From Sipunculus nudus (taxonomy: Eukaryota; Annelida; Sipuncula; Golfingiida; Sipunculidae): a DNA stretch of 64,000 bases. The number at the start of each line of letters is the position of its first letter. The first letter of the stretch is position 1. The position numbers were made by a program, and so were the translations under genes. The stretch is taken from NCBI GenBank assembly GCA_026874595.1, contig CM049319.1, positions 38,323,473 through 38,387,472 of the forward strand, written 5' to 3'. The notes under the pieces are model-generated. The model searched no databases. It was not told the origin of the DNA and saw only the letters and a program-made list of their open reading frames with translations. Shown piece by piece: positions 29,367 through 36,133 of this stretch.

Positions 29367-30303
29367 TATATACATGTATATAAGTAATCCAGAATACCAT
29401 TCCTGTTCCTTGGATGCACTTCTGGTTTGATAAGCCTTGTTAAGTGGAGTGTGTGCTTAGCTCTATGTCAGGGCAATTGGTTTCTCAGACAGTGGGTCAG
29501 GTTTCCTGGTCATTTTGGGTATGCCTCGACAAAGTTTGCACAACAGTTACTGGGACAAGCTGTCAACCAAGCGGTGAAATCTAAAATTAAAGTATTGTAT
29601 TGATATCATTTACTGTCATATTTGACACTGGTATTTTCTGTATCAGGATATAAGTCAATCAATTCAATTAGTATATTTGCTGTCATTCGAAAAGTAGCTC
29701 AGCAGTCAGGTTTGTAGCTCGTTGCTTGTTCAGTGTTGCTTTGCGAAAAGATAGACCGCACACACTAGTCTATGTTACAATTTTGCAAATACTGCAACAG
29801 ATTTACACACTGGTTTTCATAATTGAAAATCAAATAATTAATAATTTTTTCAAGGTTGGCTTAAATGCCCCTGATAATGATATCATATTTGCTTTCTGAC
29901 AGTGGATTCCAGTTATGGGTTTCCACAACAACAAACGGCCCAACCCACCACACAACGTCTGGTCTGGTTCACAACTTCCTATCACTAATTACCCATATTT
30001 ATACCAGGTTTACCGTTGGATCAACATCTACAAGTAAGATCCGAGGTCTATTATGTTTTGGAGAGCTTTGAGCATCTGACAGATGTGCAAGCGGAGGCTG
30101 GCTGGAATCACTCAATCGGTCTATGATTCCCATCCCCCCCCCCCCCCCCCCCCCCCCTTCCCTTAAAAACAAACCTGTAGAAAAATATTTCCCGCTTCGA
30201 CGGGGGTATCATGAGTTTTCGGCAAAATACTGAATAAAGGGAACTTACGGTCCTTTTCATGATCGTATCCGACGACCAGAAAATAGTCCGCTAAGCGAGA
30301 CAT
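2071..30303 (-). CDS. Sbf: SBF1/SBF2 (MTMR5/MTMR13)-like DENN-domain protein, N-terminal part, exons 1-5 (3' end outside window)
   Basis: SET-binding factors are myotubularin-family pseudophosphatases. They have an N-terminal tripartite DENN module (Rab GEF activity), GRAM, inactive phosphatase and C-terminal PH domains, and act in endosomal and autophagic membrane traffic in complex with active myotubularins. Five minus-strand exons join in frame: start Met-Ser-Arg-Leu-Ala-Asp-Tyr-Phe, then [15 protein letters not shown], then FCQPSGWQL...RHYCACLTF...[14 protein letters not shown], then [12 protein letters not shown], then [14 protein letters not shown]...LFQQLG. Order and spacing match the uDENN and early cDENN of vertebrate SBF1/2. 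The phases agree at every junction: 55+86+258+103+117 bp, about 206 codons. Protostomes usually have one SBF gene, so SBF1 versus SBF2 is not resolved. Intron 1 is 23.3 kb and full of mobile elements. No exon 6 (the region after LFQQLG) is visible at 1-2070, so it should lie left of the window. Confidence 0.92.
2188..2886. repeat. SBF intron 4 with a ~61-bp tandem repeat (about 2508-2782, 5 units)
   Basis: The unit contains 'GATCACCATGATCAGGTCTG' and starts near 2511, 2576, 2637, 2697 and 2757. The rest of the intron shows nothing recognisable. Confidence 0.8.
2887..2989 (-). CDS. Sbf: SBF exon 4 (cDENN)
   Basis: 103-bp exon with acceptor TTTGCAG and donor GTAACA. It encodes [19 protein letters not shown] then [15 protein letters not shown] plus one base. 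It aligns with the LGLIYxIxVE...xxIGNLL segment of SBF1/2. A second copy of the acceptor and first part of this exon lies about 60 bp upstream in gene sense (3015-3075). Confidence 0.9.
3015..3085 (-). repeat. Partial duplicate of SBF exon 4 with its acceptor
   Basis: The plus-strand block 'CCCAAACATGTCTGCAAAT' and its flanks repeat here and at 2979-2998. On the minus strand this recreates a TTTGCAG acceptor and the first codons TCLGxxY, which then break off. It is an incomplete exon copy, not a plausible functional exon. Confidence 0.7.
3190..4110. repeat. SBF intron 3: three diverged ~270-300-bp repeat units
   Basis: Units start near 3230, 3515 and 3780. Each carries 'GTCTAGGGTAAAATC'-like, 'GTGGTTTGACTTATC' and 'GACTGGTGGCGCAACC'-like motifs in the same order. 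The pattern resembles the tandem cores of pearl-like elements. No coding content. Confidence 0.7.
4326..4583 (-). CDS. Sbf: SBF exon 3 (uDENN, acidic loop, start of cDENN)
   Basis: 258-bp (86-codon) phase-0 exon with acceptor TTTTCAG and donor GTAAGC. It begins [19 protein letters not shown] and contains [17 protein letters not shown]. It then has an acidic run ([13 protein letters not shown], about residues 100-112) in the variable loop, and ends [21 protein letters not shown]. The order matches the SBF1/2 uDENN to cDENN boundary, where vertebrate proteins also carry a loop of variable acidity. Confidence 0.94.
4584..6014. other. SBF intron 2, distal part: little recognisable
   Basis: Apart from a short block near 5155-5190 related to the AGGTCA-rich core of the pearl-like element at 20.9-21.8 kb, no gene, RNA or repeat could be recognised. 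Confidence 0.5.
6015..6853. repeat. 89-bp tandem array of degraded SBF exon 2 donor halves (about 9-10 units)
   Basis: The unit contains, on the plus strand, 'ACCATTTCAATGCCCATG' then 'CATCCCAGTCTTTACTTC' then 'GAGACAGATTTTGTTATA'. 'GAGACAGAT' recurs near 6101, 6190, 6279, 6368, 6457, 6545, 6634, 6723 and 6811. On the minus strand each unit matches exon 2 from GACTGGGATGACTGTC to ATGGGCATTGAAATG followed by a GT donor, so the array was copied from the exon and its intron start. One-base deletions break the frame. Three adjacent units (about 6545-6810) are almost identical, indicating recent expansion. Confidence 0.9.
6854..6939 (-). CDS. Sbf: SBF exon 2 (uDENN)
   Basis: 86-bp exon with acceptor TTACAG and donor GTATGT. 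It encodes [19 protein letters not shown] followed by CPFTMGIEM. The RFPEKDW core is a hallmark of SBF proteins. Entry phase 1, exit phase 0. Its donor-side half is the parent of the 89-bp tandem array that begins in the adjoining intron (6015-6853). Confidence 0.93.
7616..7692. repeat. GA-rich microsatellite
   Basis: Imperfect (GA)n with AGAGAAAG interruptions. It lies in SBF intron 1. Confidence 0.95.
7803..7990. mobile_element. Degenerate pearl-like element end
   Basis: Begins with a decayed form of the AGCTCAGCTGACTgtaa... hairpin seen intact at 37807, followed by GTCTGTCATCCGTCTGTCTG and 'GGGCACAAATC'. This is the same module order as the element at 37.8-38.8 kb. Confidence 0.55.
7985..9545. 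repeat. Dispersed repeat, copy B
   Basis: Begins 'GGCCTAATGCAATGGG...ATAATGCTTCCATGCTGG' and carries four GGTGGCACCACC-like sites at about 110-130-bp spacing. It continues through the 'GTCTGCCAAAGCCATAAATA' block to the 'CATTTGCATAAAATTTG' block, in the same order as copies A and C. Confidence 0.75.
9546..11610. other. SBF intron 1 segment with a diverged ~330-bp duplication
   Basis: 'TATTCAAGGTCAAAG' and 'CCCATATCTATACA' recur about 325 bp apart (around 9770/10095 and 9838/10168), suggesting two core units of a pearl-like element at about 9640-10260. From 10300 to 11610 no gene or repeat was recognised. Confidence 0.5.
11611..12005. repeat. 25-bp minisatellite (about 15-16 units)
   Basis: The unit is 'CACAAACACAAAGTGTACAC' plus CCTAA/CCTTA; 'GTACACCCT' recurs every 25 bp (11701, 11726, 11751...). 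Because 25 is not a multiple of three and the unit lacks stops in most frames, long spurious ORFs appear on both strands. Confidence 0.97.
12006..13116. other. SBF intron 1: no recognisable feature
   Basis: Only 'AACAAGAGCCCATGCAAGGT' near 12692, which resembles the left end of the pearl-like element at 13117. No coding signal. Confidence 0.45.
13117..13640. mobile_element. Pearl-like non-autonomous element
   Basis: Starts AACAAGAGCACTGCAAAC. It contains about three core units of 123-143 bp, seen as 'TGACCTCATTAAATATGCAT' near 13168 and 13311 and a diverged copy at 13434, then a GACAGACAGACGGACGGAC microsatellite (about 13567-13588). Core repeats followed by an ACGG-type microsatellite is the known layout of bivalve pearl elements, usually regarded as Helitron-like. 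Confidence 0.65.
13641..16779. other. SBF intron 1: no gene recognised
   Basis: Moderately GC-richer patch at 14400-14760, otherwise AT-rich. 'ACAAGGGACCCATGGGTCACG' near 14982 looks like the edge of another interspersed repeat. Open frames at 14414-14791 (minus) lack homology or a convincing splice context. Confidence 0.4.
16780..18440 (+). mobile_element. Pearl-like element: two ~900-bp core units, GACGGACA microsatellite, terminal hairpin
   Basis: Two diverged core units start near 16790 and 17720 ('GATTAAATCCTTATG'). They share 'GGCCCATAACTT', 'ATCAGTGGTTTTGATATTAG' and 'GACCCAATTTTTGG' in order. The first is interrupted by the MITE at 17188-17463. The end carries (GACA/GACGGAC)n at about 18325-18390 and a near-palindromic 29-bp hairpin at 18407-18435. 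That hairpin matches the reverse complement of 37807-37835 at 28 of 29 positions. Confidence 0.7.
17188..17463. mobile_element. PIF/Harbinger-like MITE, copy 1 (276 bp, TSD TAA)
   Basis: Terminal inverted repeats of about 34 bp begin GGCCAAAAAAAA and end in ATGGTTCTCAGGCAC; the right end is the inverse. It is flanked by TAA at 17185-17187 and 17464-17466. A GGGCGGGCGG run lies inside the left TIR. A 3-bp TAA/TTA duplication is typical of PIF/Harbinger. The second core unit of the host element lacks this insert, which confirms the boundaries. Confidence 0.85.
18610..20663. mobile_element. 2.05-kb TIR element flanked by TA
   Basis: 25-bp terminal inverted repeats at 18610-18634 (CCGTAAAATCTCCACTTAAA...) and 20639-20663 differ at one position. 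Both are flanked by TA (18608-18609, 20664-20665), as expected for Tc1/mariner-type insertion. The interior is less AT-rich and CpG-bearing, with a 27-bp palindrome. No transposase is visible, so it would be non-autonomous, or two solo ends could have been juxtaposed. Confidence 0.6.
18962..18988. repeat. Perfect 27-bp palindrome (13-bp arms, 1-base centre)
   Basis: GGCGGTATCCAGG, A, CCTGGATACCGCC. It lies within the 2.05-kb TIR element. Confidence 0.95.
20815..21806 (+). mobile_element. Pearl-like element with three ~300-bp cores
   Basis: The ends carry inverted AGCCCTCAGCC (20819-20829) and GGCTGAGGGCT (21793-21803). Three core units of about 300 bp start near 20930, 21231 and 21531. They share 'GGTTCCTGAG', 'AGGTCAAGGTCACC', 'CTTGACCGAGATTTTGT', 'GATATCCCGCTCACAA' and GGTGGCGCCACC. 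The third is cut short and followed by an (ACGG)n-type microsatellite (about 21752-21788). 'AACTAATTCAC' occurs on both flanks (20754-20764, 21810-21820) and may be a target duplication. Confidence 0.8.
21821..23869. other. SBF intron 1: nothing recognised
   Basis: No exon, RNA or repeat recognised. Short open frames at 21842-22877 show no conserved motif. Confidence 0.4.
23870..25740. repeat. Dispersed repeat, copy C
   Basis: Begins 'GGCCTAATGCGAACC...ATAATGCTTCAATGCTGG'. It shows the same ordered blocks as copies A and B, including an internal duplication of the 'CAGTCTGCCAAAGCT' block (about 24440-24640) and 'TGCGCCACCAATACATCAAT' near 25310. Confidence 0.75.
25741..28645. other. SBF intron 1: AT-rich, a MITE fragment and a G-run element end
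   Basis: 26310-26397 matches the GC-rich end of the 17188/31395 MITE family (GCCGCCCACCCACCCGCCC ... AACATAATTAATTTTTTTGCC). 28063-28095 carries a decayed pearl-type hairpin (AGCTCATCATGACTGaaaGT...). 28380-28397 is an 18-base G run, followed at about 28449 by CCCCCTCTGGATCCGCC, an end of the GGATCCGCC family. No gene seen. Confidence 0.55.
28646..28965 (-). pseudogene. MULE-type transposase remnant
   Basis: Minus-strand frames give [11 protein letters not shown], then after a frameshift [20 protein letters not shown] and [19 protein letters not shown]. The 'IGxDxExxxxxAxxxxFPxAxxLxCxxHxxxN' layout matches the central region of MULE-like transposases found in invertebrate genomes (acidic residue in the D-x-E segment, then the C-x-x-H motif). 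The reading frame is broken upstream and ends soon after, so it is a dead fragment inside SBF intron 1. Confidence 0.6.
28972..29063 (+). other. Exon-like segment, unidentified
   Basis: A 92-bp open segment lies between a CTCCTTTTCAG acceptor and a GTAAGA donor on the plus strand, antisense inside SBF intron 1. One frame reads [20 protein letters not shown] then [10 protein letters not shown]. No family recognised. It could be an exon of a nested gene, part of the adjacent mobile element, or chance. Confidence 0.25.
29331..29361. repeat. (TA)n microsatellite
   Basis: Uninterrupted TA dinucleotides within a longer TATATACAT-rich stretch. Confidence 0.95.
29903..30033 (+). other. Exon-like segment, unidentified
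   Basis: A 131-bp segment is bounded by CTTTCTGACAG and GTAAGA on the plus strand. The frame starting at its first base is fully open: [20 protein letters not shown] then [20 protein letters not shown] then NIYK. It has a coding-like composition but no recognised family. It ends about 215 bp from SBF exon 1, antisense to it. A different frame is also open, so reality and phase are uncertain. Confidence 0.3.
30134..30157. repeat. Poly-C tract (24 bases)
   Basis: Uninterrupted C run in SBF intron 1, close to exon 1. Confidence 0.97.
30249..30303 (-). CDS. Sbf: SBF exon 1 (coding part, start codon)
   Basis: Minus-strand ATG at 30303-30301 opens [18 protein letters not shown] and ends with one base (c) before a GTAAGT donor (intron bases at 30248-30243). 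That base joins the first two of exon 2 to give Arg19, continuing [13 protein letters not shown]. The peptide corresponds to the conserved SBF amino terminus (M-x-R-L-A-D-Y-F). The exon is short and 23.3 kb from exon 2, so ordinary gene finders would miss it. A 24-base C run (30134-30157) lies about 90 bp into the intron. Confidence 0.88.
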
Positions 30304-30344
30304 AGTCTGCTGGACCTCCATTAACTTTCCTTAGCCTTCATCGC

Positions 30345-30366
30345 TCACTTCATGGTCGCCATGTTG
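30345..30366 (-). promoter_or_regulatory. TISU/YY1-like element containing a 5-codon upstream ORF in the SBF 5' leader
   Basis: Minus-strand 30366-30355 reads CAACATGGCGAC, matching 11 of 12 positions of the TISU consensus SAASATGGCGGC, an element that binds YY1 and directs initiation on very short leaders. Its ATG (30362) opens M-A-T-M-K-stop (30362-30345), ending 41 bases before the main ATG. An NRF1-like TGCGCA lies about 10 bp further upstream. Function is inferred from sequence alone. Confidence 0.5.
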
Positions 30367-30971
30367 GTCCTGCGCACAGTGTTGCGTGATGTGACAGAAC
30401 CCGTACTGACATCTACTGGTGTTTAAATACACTAAATGCTTCAAGGAACAAGATGCTTGGACCAGAGAGCTTGGACCAATAAAATACATTCTGATATATA
30501 TGAATATGTCTGATGTGTTTACTACAAATAGCATAGTAAAGTTACATATATGCAAGTCGTATGCAAGTTTATGCGATCAAATCCTTTACAAAGAAACAAT
30601 TTACAATATAAAAAGTCTGTTTGCATATTTAAATTCCGGTAGGCCTACAAAAAGAACTTAAATTAAAATATGGGTATATGAAAAACTATGTACAACAGAT
30701 AAAAACAAAATACATAGCGCACATATAAAACAAAATAGAATAGAAACATGAATAGAAAAAATTGCACATTGTCTGAAAATCCCGCATTTTTAGAGAACCA
30801 GTTTGGGGTTAGTTATTACTTATTAGCTTCAATATAATGGACAATACCCTTAGTGATTGAATATTTTATAAATAATATGCCTTATCAAATGCTTTGTGAT
30901 GTAAGTATAGTAGGTGGTAGATACATTTCGCACTTCCTCTGATATATGTCACTTAATTGTTTCCTTTATCG

Positions 30972-30974
<3 letters not shown>
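30367..30974. other. SBF upstream region
   Basis: Contains TGCGCACAGTG and TGATGTGACAGAACC close to the TISU-like element, and otherwise AT-rich sequence. A TATA box could not be assigned. No coding signal. Confidence 0.4.

Positions 30975-31049
<75 letters not shown>
30975..31049. repeat. (CT)n microsatellite, about 37 repeats
   Basis: Nearly perfect CT dinucleotide run about 670 bp upstream of the SBF start codon (GA on the SBF strand). Confidence 0.97.
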
Positions 31050-31050
<1 letters not shown>

Positions 31051-31394
31051 GCATGTTTTTACATATCTTCACTTAGCCTAACCCTTTCTGTACTTCCTCT
31101 GTCTATTGTTGTTTACTGGCTTGCTCGGCTGTATTTGACACATTTTAAGAGGGGGTCCGGTATAGGTTTTGTAATGTATTAACCTCAAAGGTTTATGGCA
31201 GGTCTAAATAAGAAAAAGTGTGCAGTTTTTCAGGTTTTGTTTAAAGACATTATTTTAGTTACAAATTTAATTTTTATTCATTAAGTCTGAGTGTAAAAGT
31301 TTCAGTGTGACAGGTTCTTTGCTTTTTAGCTCCCAGAGACTTAGATACGTAATGCTTATGTGTACCTACAAACTGATAAATAAAAATGTGATTA

Positions 31395-31662
31395 GGCAAA
31401 AAAGTATGGTTCTCAGGCAACCCCGCATCGAAAATTTATATTTTTATATTTATCTTTGAAGAAGATAAATATTATAATTTGTGTAGAGTGCTTTTACCTG
31501 TTTAGCAAAAAAAATTATTTCATGCTTTTCCATGATCATATAGCATTTTTAATGAAATACACAAAAAAAAAGAAAAAGAAAATAAAATACCGCCCGCCCG
31601 CACGCCCGCCCGCCCTGATTTCTGAAAAAAAATGCCGGAGAACCATAATTTTCTTTTTGGTC
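31395..31662. mobile_element. PIF/Harbinger-like MITE, copy 2 (268 bp, TSD TTA, opposite orientation)
   Basis: Ends carry TATGGTTCTCAGGCA and its inverse TGCCGGAGAACCATAA. It is flanked by TTA at 31392-31394 and 31663-31665. The GC-rich CCGCCCGCCCGC block is near the right end, so it lies inverted relative to copy 1. The interior is shared with copy 1 (GATAAA..., CATGATCATATAGCATTTTT). Confidence 0.82.
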
Positions 31663-31812
31663 TTACTTCTTTATTTGGGACAACTCGATCTGTCTAAGAC
31701 ACGTTGATGCTCGTACCCTGTCATTACAGACATAATTGCGAGTAATGAACCATGGAATCGCAAATCAATACCGAACAAAAAACTTTAAATGTTATTATAG
31801 TGTTAAATTCTC

Positions 31813-32180
31813 GACCGGCTTGGTCTCGGACTCTGACTTGGACTCGACTGGCTTGGTCTCGGACTCTGACTTGAACTCGACTGCCTTGGTTTTGGACTCT
31901 TATTTGGACTTGACTGGCTTGGTCTCGGACTGTGACTTGGACTCGACTGGCTTGGTCTCGGACTCTGACTTGGACTCGAATGGCTTAGTCTCGGACTCGG
32001 ACTTGGACTCGACTGGCTTGGTCTTGGACTCGGACTTGGACTCGACTGGCTTAGTCTCGGACTCGGACTTGGACTCGACTGGCTTAGTCTCGGACTCGGA
32101 CTTGGACTACCGGCTTGGTCTCGGACTCGGACTTGGACTCGACCGGCTTTGTCTCGAACTCGGAAAGTGTGGACTCGACT
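31813..32180. repeat. 33-bp minisatellite (about 11 units), open in frame as an 11-residue repeat
   Basis: The unit is about GGCTTGGTCTCGGACTC plus GGACTTGGACTCGACT. Since 33 is divisible by three, it reads (GLVSDSDLDST)n on plus and an S/P/R-rich 11-mer on minus, giving overlapping open frames (31736-32182 plus, 31803-32189 minus). There is no splice or expression evidence, and I treat it as a minisatellite. Confidence 0.8.
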
Positions 32181-32714
32181 AAACAACACTGAGTTGGTAA
32201 CTGTACTTTTTAAATTGAAACGCTGCTTTGTAAGCCGGATGAATGTAATACTGCAGGACCCAGTGATAATAAAATAAGGAGGTATAATATGCAGAATGGG
32301 AAGCCCTGAGCAGAGACAGCCCGGCTGGGGAAAGGCCGTACGTCTTAACCTATTAGAATATTCTTTGCCTGCTGATGAGTCTTCAGGTCTAACTATCGTC
32401 TAACTACCTTAGTACCTTATACTTTAAGAACTCACTGTCTGTAGGTCTGGTTATTTTTGTGTGCAGTATACAAGGTTTCATAAAACAGTTTACATTCATC
32501 TATAGTATTGCTTAAGGGTTGGTTATATTTTCCCCACCGGTTTTTATACACGTTACACATTCATTATTTTAATTCATTTTTTTCAAGAGACAAAATATTC
32601 AGTGTTCTTTATACCAAATTCATACCATCTTTGTTTACTTCTAATTATAACACCTCTGGTGAATTATACAATTAATTCAATCTAGTTTTGACTTGGCCCA
32701 AATTTTTTTTCGCA

Positions 32715-32952
32715 TCATCGTCGTACGGGTTTTCGTATGTTAATTTGTTTAGGTACGTTAATTCAGTGGTACGTTAATTTGTTTAGGTACGTTTTATTTA
32801 AGCGGTACGTTTATCTGTTACGTACATTAATTCAGTTGTACGTTAATTTGTTTAGGTATACGTTAATTCAGTGGTTCGTTGATTTGTTTAGGTACGTTAA
32901 TTCAGTGGTACGTTAATTTTTTTAGTATACGTTAATTCAAGGGTACGCTGTT
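32715..32952. repeat. ~35-bp tandem repeat (about 6-7 imperfect units)
   Basis: The unit is about GGTACGTTAATTCAGT plus GGTACGTTAATTTGTTTA, that is, two half-units of about 17 bp each containing TACGTTAATT. Confidence 0.85.
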
Positions 32953-33571
32953 TATCTACTTCTCCCTTTTGTTTCTGGTCCTCCTTTTAGATTATTGTAT
33001 CGTATGTCCTCTCATTCCACGTTAATGGTGTCCAATACAGTATGCTTATTTTTACAGTTGTTATATTTGTCGTTCAATTCAAGTATATAAGTAGTTTGTT
33101 GAATCGGTAAATCTAAAAGATTGCAATTTAAGCTGGTCCTCTATGGAAAAAAAGTTCTTCTGTCAAAGATACTGGAATTATACAATGGTCAGAGAACATT
33201 GCGAGATTCTAACATTAACCATATATCAATCTTGTTATGATTCGATGGGTGTCCTGTGTTTTTATGTATAGGCTGGTGTGTCTGGATTGCGAATTCGCCG
33301 TGCATCAATTAATTAATATTCTTTAATTAATTTTGAAAGTTGCCTACATGGATTTTCTATTTTTTTTTTCTTTTCGCCCTCTAGTTTTATCAATATCTCA
33401 CTTAACAGTTATAGTAAAGTCTCCTTCGACTACAAAGTTGCCTGGTGTGTGAGGAAATATAAAATCGATTAATTAAAATTTTAAAAGTTACTTTATATAC
33501 ATAACATGGTTATATACAGATCAATAAAGAGAAGCTCTTGGCTATGGATGATCTTTCGTTGGGAAATTTCC

Positions 33572-33820
33572 ATTCATTTTGTAAAGTTTGTTTCGTCAGC
33601 ATTTACTTCAGTTAATATGAATCTACCATCTTGGTCTACAGCTGAGTTCATTACTGTTAAATTAATATCCTTTGAATACAATACTTCAATCCCCTTACTA
33701 ATCCCAGTACCACGAGAAAAAATGAAATCTGATCCCCATACCCGTATCCGATTTGCTCATTTTGTGGTTAGCTATGTGTTTCTTGCAAAATGTGATACTT
33801 TGTTTCAGTTGCTCTGACAA
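33572..33820 (-). pseudogene. LINE endonuclease-domain remnant (L1/Tx1-like)
   Basis: The minus strand reads FLQETHS in one frame, then after a stop and frameshift VWGSDFIFSRGTGISKGIEV and LYSKDINLTVMNSAVDQDGR, FILTEVNADETNFT. 'LQETH', 'FSRGT..SKGI.VL' and 'D..GRFIL..V' follow the order of the LINE apurinic-type endonuclease domain. In-frame stops show it is dead. Confidence 0.65.
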
Positions 33821-33974
33821 TTAAAAATCTTATTTCTTTGAATTATCTTGCAAACCTCTAACTTTAAAGGGCTTTAATCAGGAGCAATGTTATGCCTACT
33901 CTTTCACACTTTCAGTTCGGTTTTGCTTTATACAAAAGTTTCGGGGCAAAACCATCCCAGCACACAGTCTAAGA

Positions 33975-34260
33975 ACCTCGTAAACAGCCGTTTAACACCT
34001 TGTTATGGCTCTGCGTCCTGGTAAACACAGTTCGCGTGTGTCTGTTTACCATAACAAGGCCGCGTGACCGGAGGTTTGCTTGTGAGCCGCAACACGCCTT
34101 GGTCCAGCCAGCGGAAACATGTATTACATTTTTTGGCCTAGTCAGTCAGGGCATCTCCTGATTGACACGTGCTGTGGCCCGGCGATGCACGCGCTTTGTT
34201 TATGTTTACACCTGCGATCGCGCCCGGTCCACTGTTATTAACACTCGTTCACAGAAGAAA
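33975..34260. promoter_or_regulatory. CpG-bearing patch with forkhead-like motif cluster
   Basis: GTAAACA at 33980 and 34021, TGTTTAC at 34043 and 34203, plus an adjacent TGTTTAT. Two of them form arms of an imperfect hairpin (33999-34008/34049-34058 and 34020-34027/34043-34050). CpG density is above the surroundings. It could be an intergenic enhancer or a mobile-element end. Confidence 0.3.
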
Positions 34261-36133
34261 GCAAACGCTTTCAGGGCAATATCTTGGCAGTAACAAATTT
34301 ATTTTAAAGGGAAGAAGCTATTTTTCGTGTTAATTCAACATGCTTTATAGGTGATGAGGCCCCTTTCAGGCTATTAATATGAAAATTGAAAGACATTTAT
34401 TATGTAATTATAAAGTAAGGGCGAGACCGTTACGGTGAGGTTAAAGATACAATGATTTACAAAACTTCACTCCGGTCCCAAATGTAATAACCTGGTCACA
34501 TTGAAAAAAGCCATGTTGTTAGCAAAGTTCTGAATATTTTTAAACTGGTAATCAAAGGGAGTTTTGAAATCTTTTCACATCCAATTAACATTTCAAAATT
34601 GCAAAATACTTGGACTAGTATGATTGAATATATAGTATACGGTTTAACTTATATCCGAAGGGCGCTTTGCGAGAGGCAGGGTCTGCTAATATCAAACCAA
34701 TAATCAAGCCAAATATGAAAATTTTTAGTCCAACATTTTTAAACATGCTTTAAACGTGCTTTTTATTTTTTTATTGCAGATTATATATATTTGTGGCAGG
34801 GTTGGGTTTTAGCCGAAACCAGCCATGGCTAAAACAGGCTAAAACTAGGTTTTAACCACTTTTTGACGGCTTTAGTCGGTTAAAACTGTCAAATAACTCA
34901 GAGCCAGCAGAGTGTTTATAATAGACACTGATTGCTAGAAAATACAAAAACAAAGTCAAATTTATTTTAAGTTTACACATAAAAATCATTACACTGATGT
35001 AGAAATGGAATAAACATATTTAAACACTTTAAGTCCATGTTATAAAACAGTAAGATCCAGACGAAAAGCCAAAAGTGATACAATGAAAAACTGATGACGC
35101 ATAAAAAATGAAGAACAATTGTCTATGTTGATTATTCTTATTGACTTGCCAGGAGGGGTTGCGGGCATCCAGTAAGGTACTCCTCGTCGTACAGGAATTT
35201 GACTTAGTTTAATAATGATCAATTTTTCTTTAACACAATCATGAAAATTCCTGTTACTGGTATCCACAGATTTAGGATTTATTTCAATATAAAGCATTGC
35301 ACATGCAGTTTTTTTATGTATTGTAAATTGATCATTCTACATTTCATTAGGTTTGATCCTGTAAATATGATTTTTTATATTTATTCTTTTTGTACAGCTG
35401 ATGTTTCTTACTGAAATTAAACGTGAGGGGTTATATATATGCTTCAATTGCCTTTGCCAAATAATTCCAGTAAAAGTGAAAAACACGTTTCTCACTTTAT
35501 GAAATGGAGGGTTCATCCCAGGAGGATGAATGACAAAACCTAATTCCAGGTCCAAATTTCAGGAACAGGGGTGGGGTGGGGTGGAGTTGTTGCGGGGGTT
35601 TCAGGCCTCAGAATTTGTTTGATACGATAAAAAAAAAAGGTTGCGGCAGCTGAAAATGGGAAACGCGGACCCTCTACATGGAGTCCCGTTAAGTCTGCTT
35701 CTGCTACTTACGAGGTATGCATATTTCTGTTTCTTTCTTCGGGAACAATTTCCTTGCAACGTACATTTAATTAATCTTTCATGTGTTCCACACATCAACC
35801 TAATCTTTATATGTCCAACGATAGAATCCAGTCAAAATTCATCGAACACCTGAATAGCCCCGCGTCACATTCCGCTTCGCAATGTTATAATAATCACTGA
35901 CCAGGTCTTTAAAGTAAACATAGCGGGGTATGAATTTCTTGTACAGTGCCACAAAATAAATGTAAAGAAAAATATTTATACATATCTTATTGAGACAGTA
36001 TCCCACTGAAACCCTATATTTTCTTTTAAGTTTTAGAATAAAAAAAAAAAAAAATAGGCAACATATCCCATCTTAGTTAATATATCTTCCCAACCCCGGT
36101 AAAAAAGCCCGGTTTACCGGCTTTATCAGCTAG
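34261..36133. other. Intergenic: a GGGTTGGG-type repeat end, otherwise nothing
   Basis: At 34796 GGCAGGGTTGGGTTTTAGCC begins a stretch of GGTTAAAAC/GGCTAAAAC subrepeats (to about 34890). CCCAACCCCGG at 36091 is its partial inverse. These may be hAT-like termini, but no matching target duplication was found. No coding signal. Confidence 0.35.

Noticed and set aside
33506-33817. 103-codon plus-strand frame
   Set aside because: Antisense shadow of the LINE endonuclease remnant read on the minus strand.
34796-36101. hAT-like element bounded by CAGGGTTGGG and CCCAACCCCG
   Set aside because: Ends only partly inverse and no 8-bp target duplication could be found.
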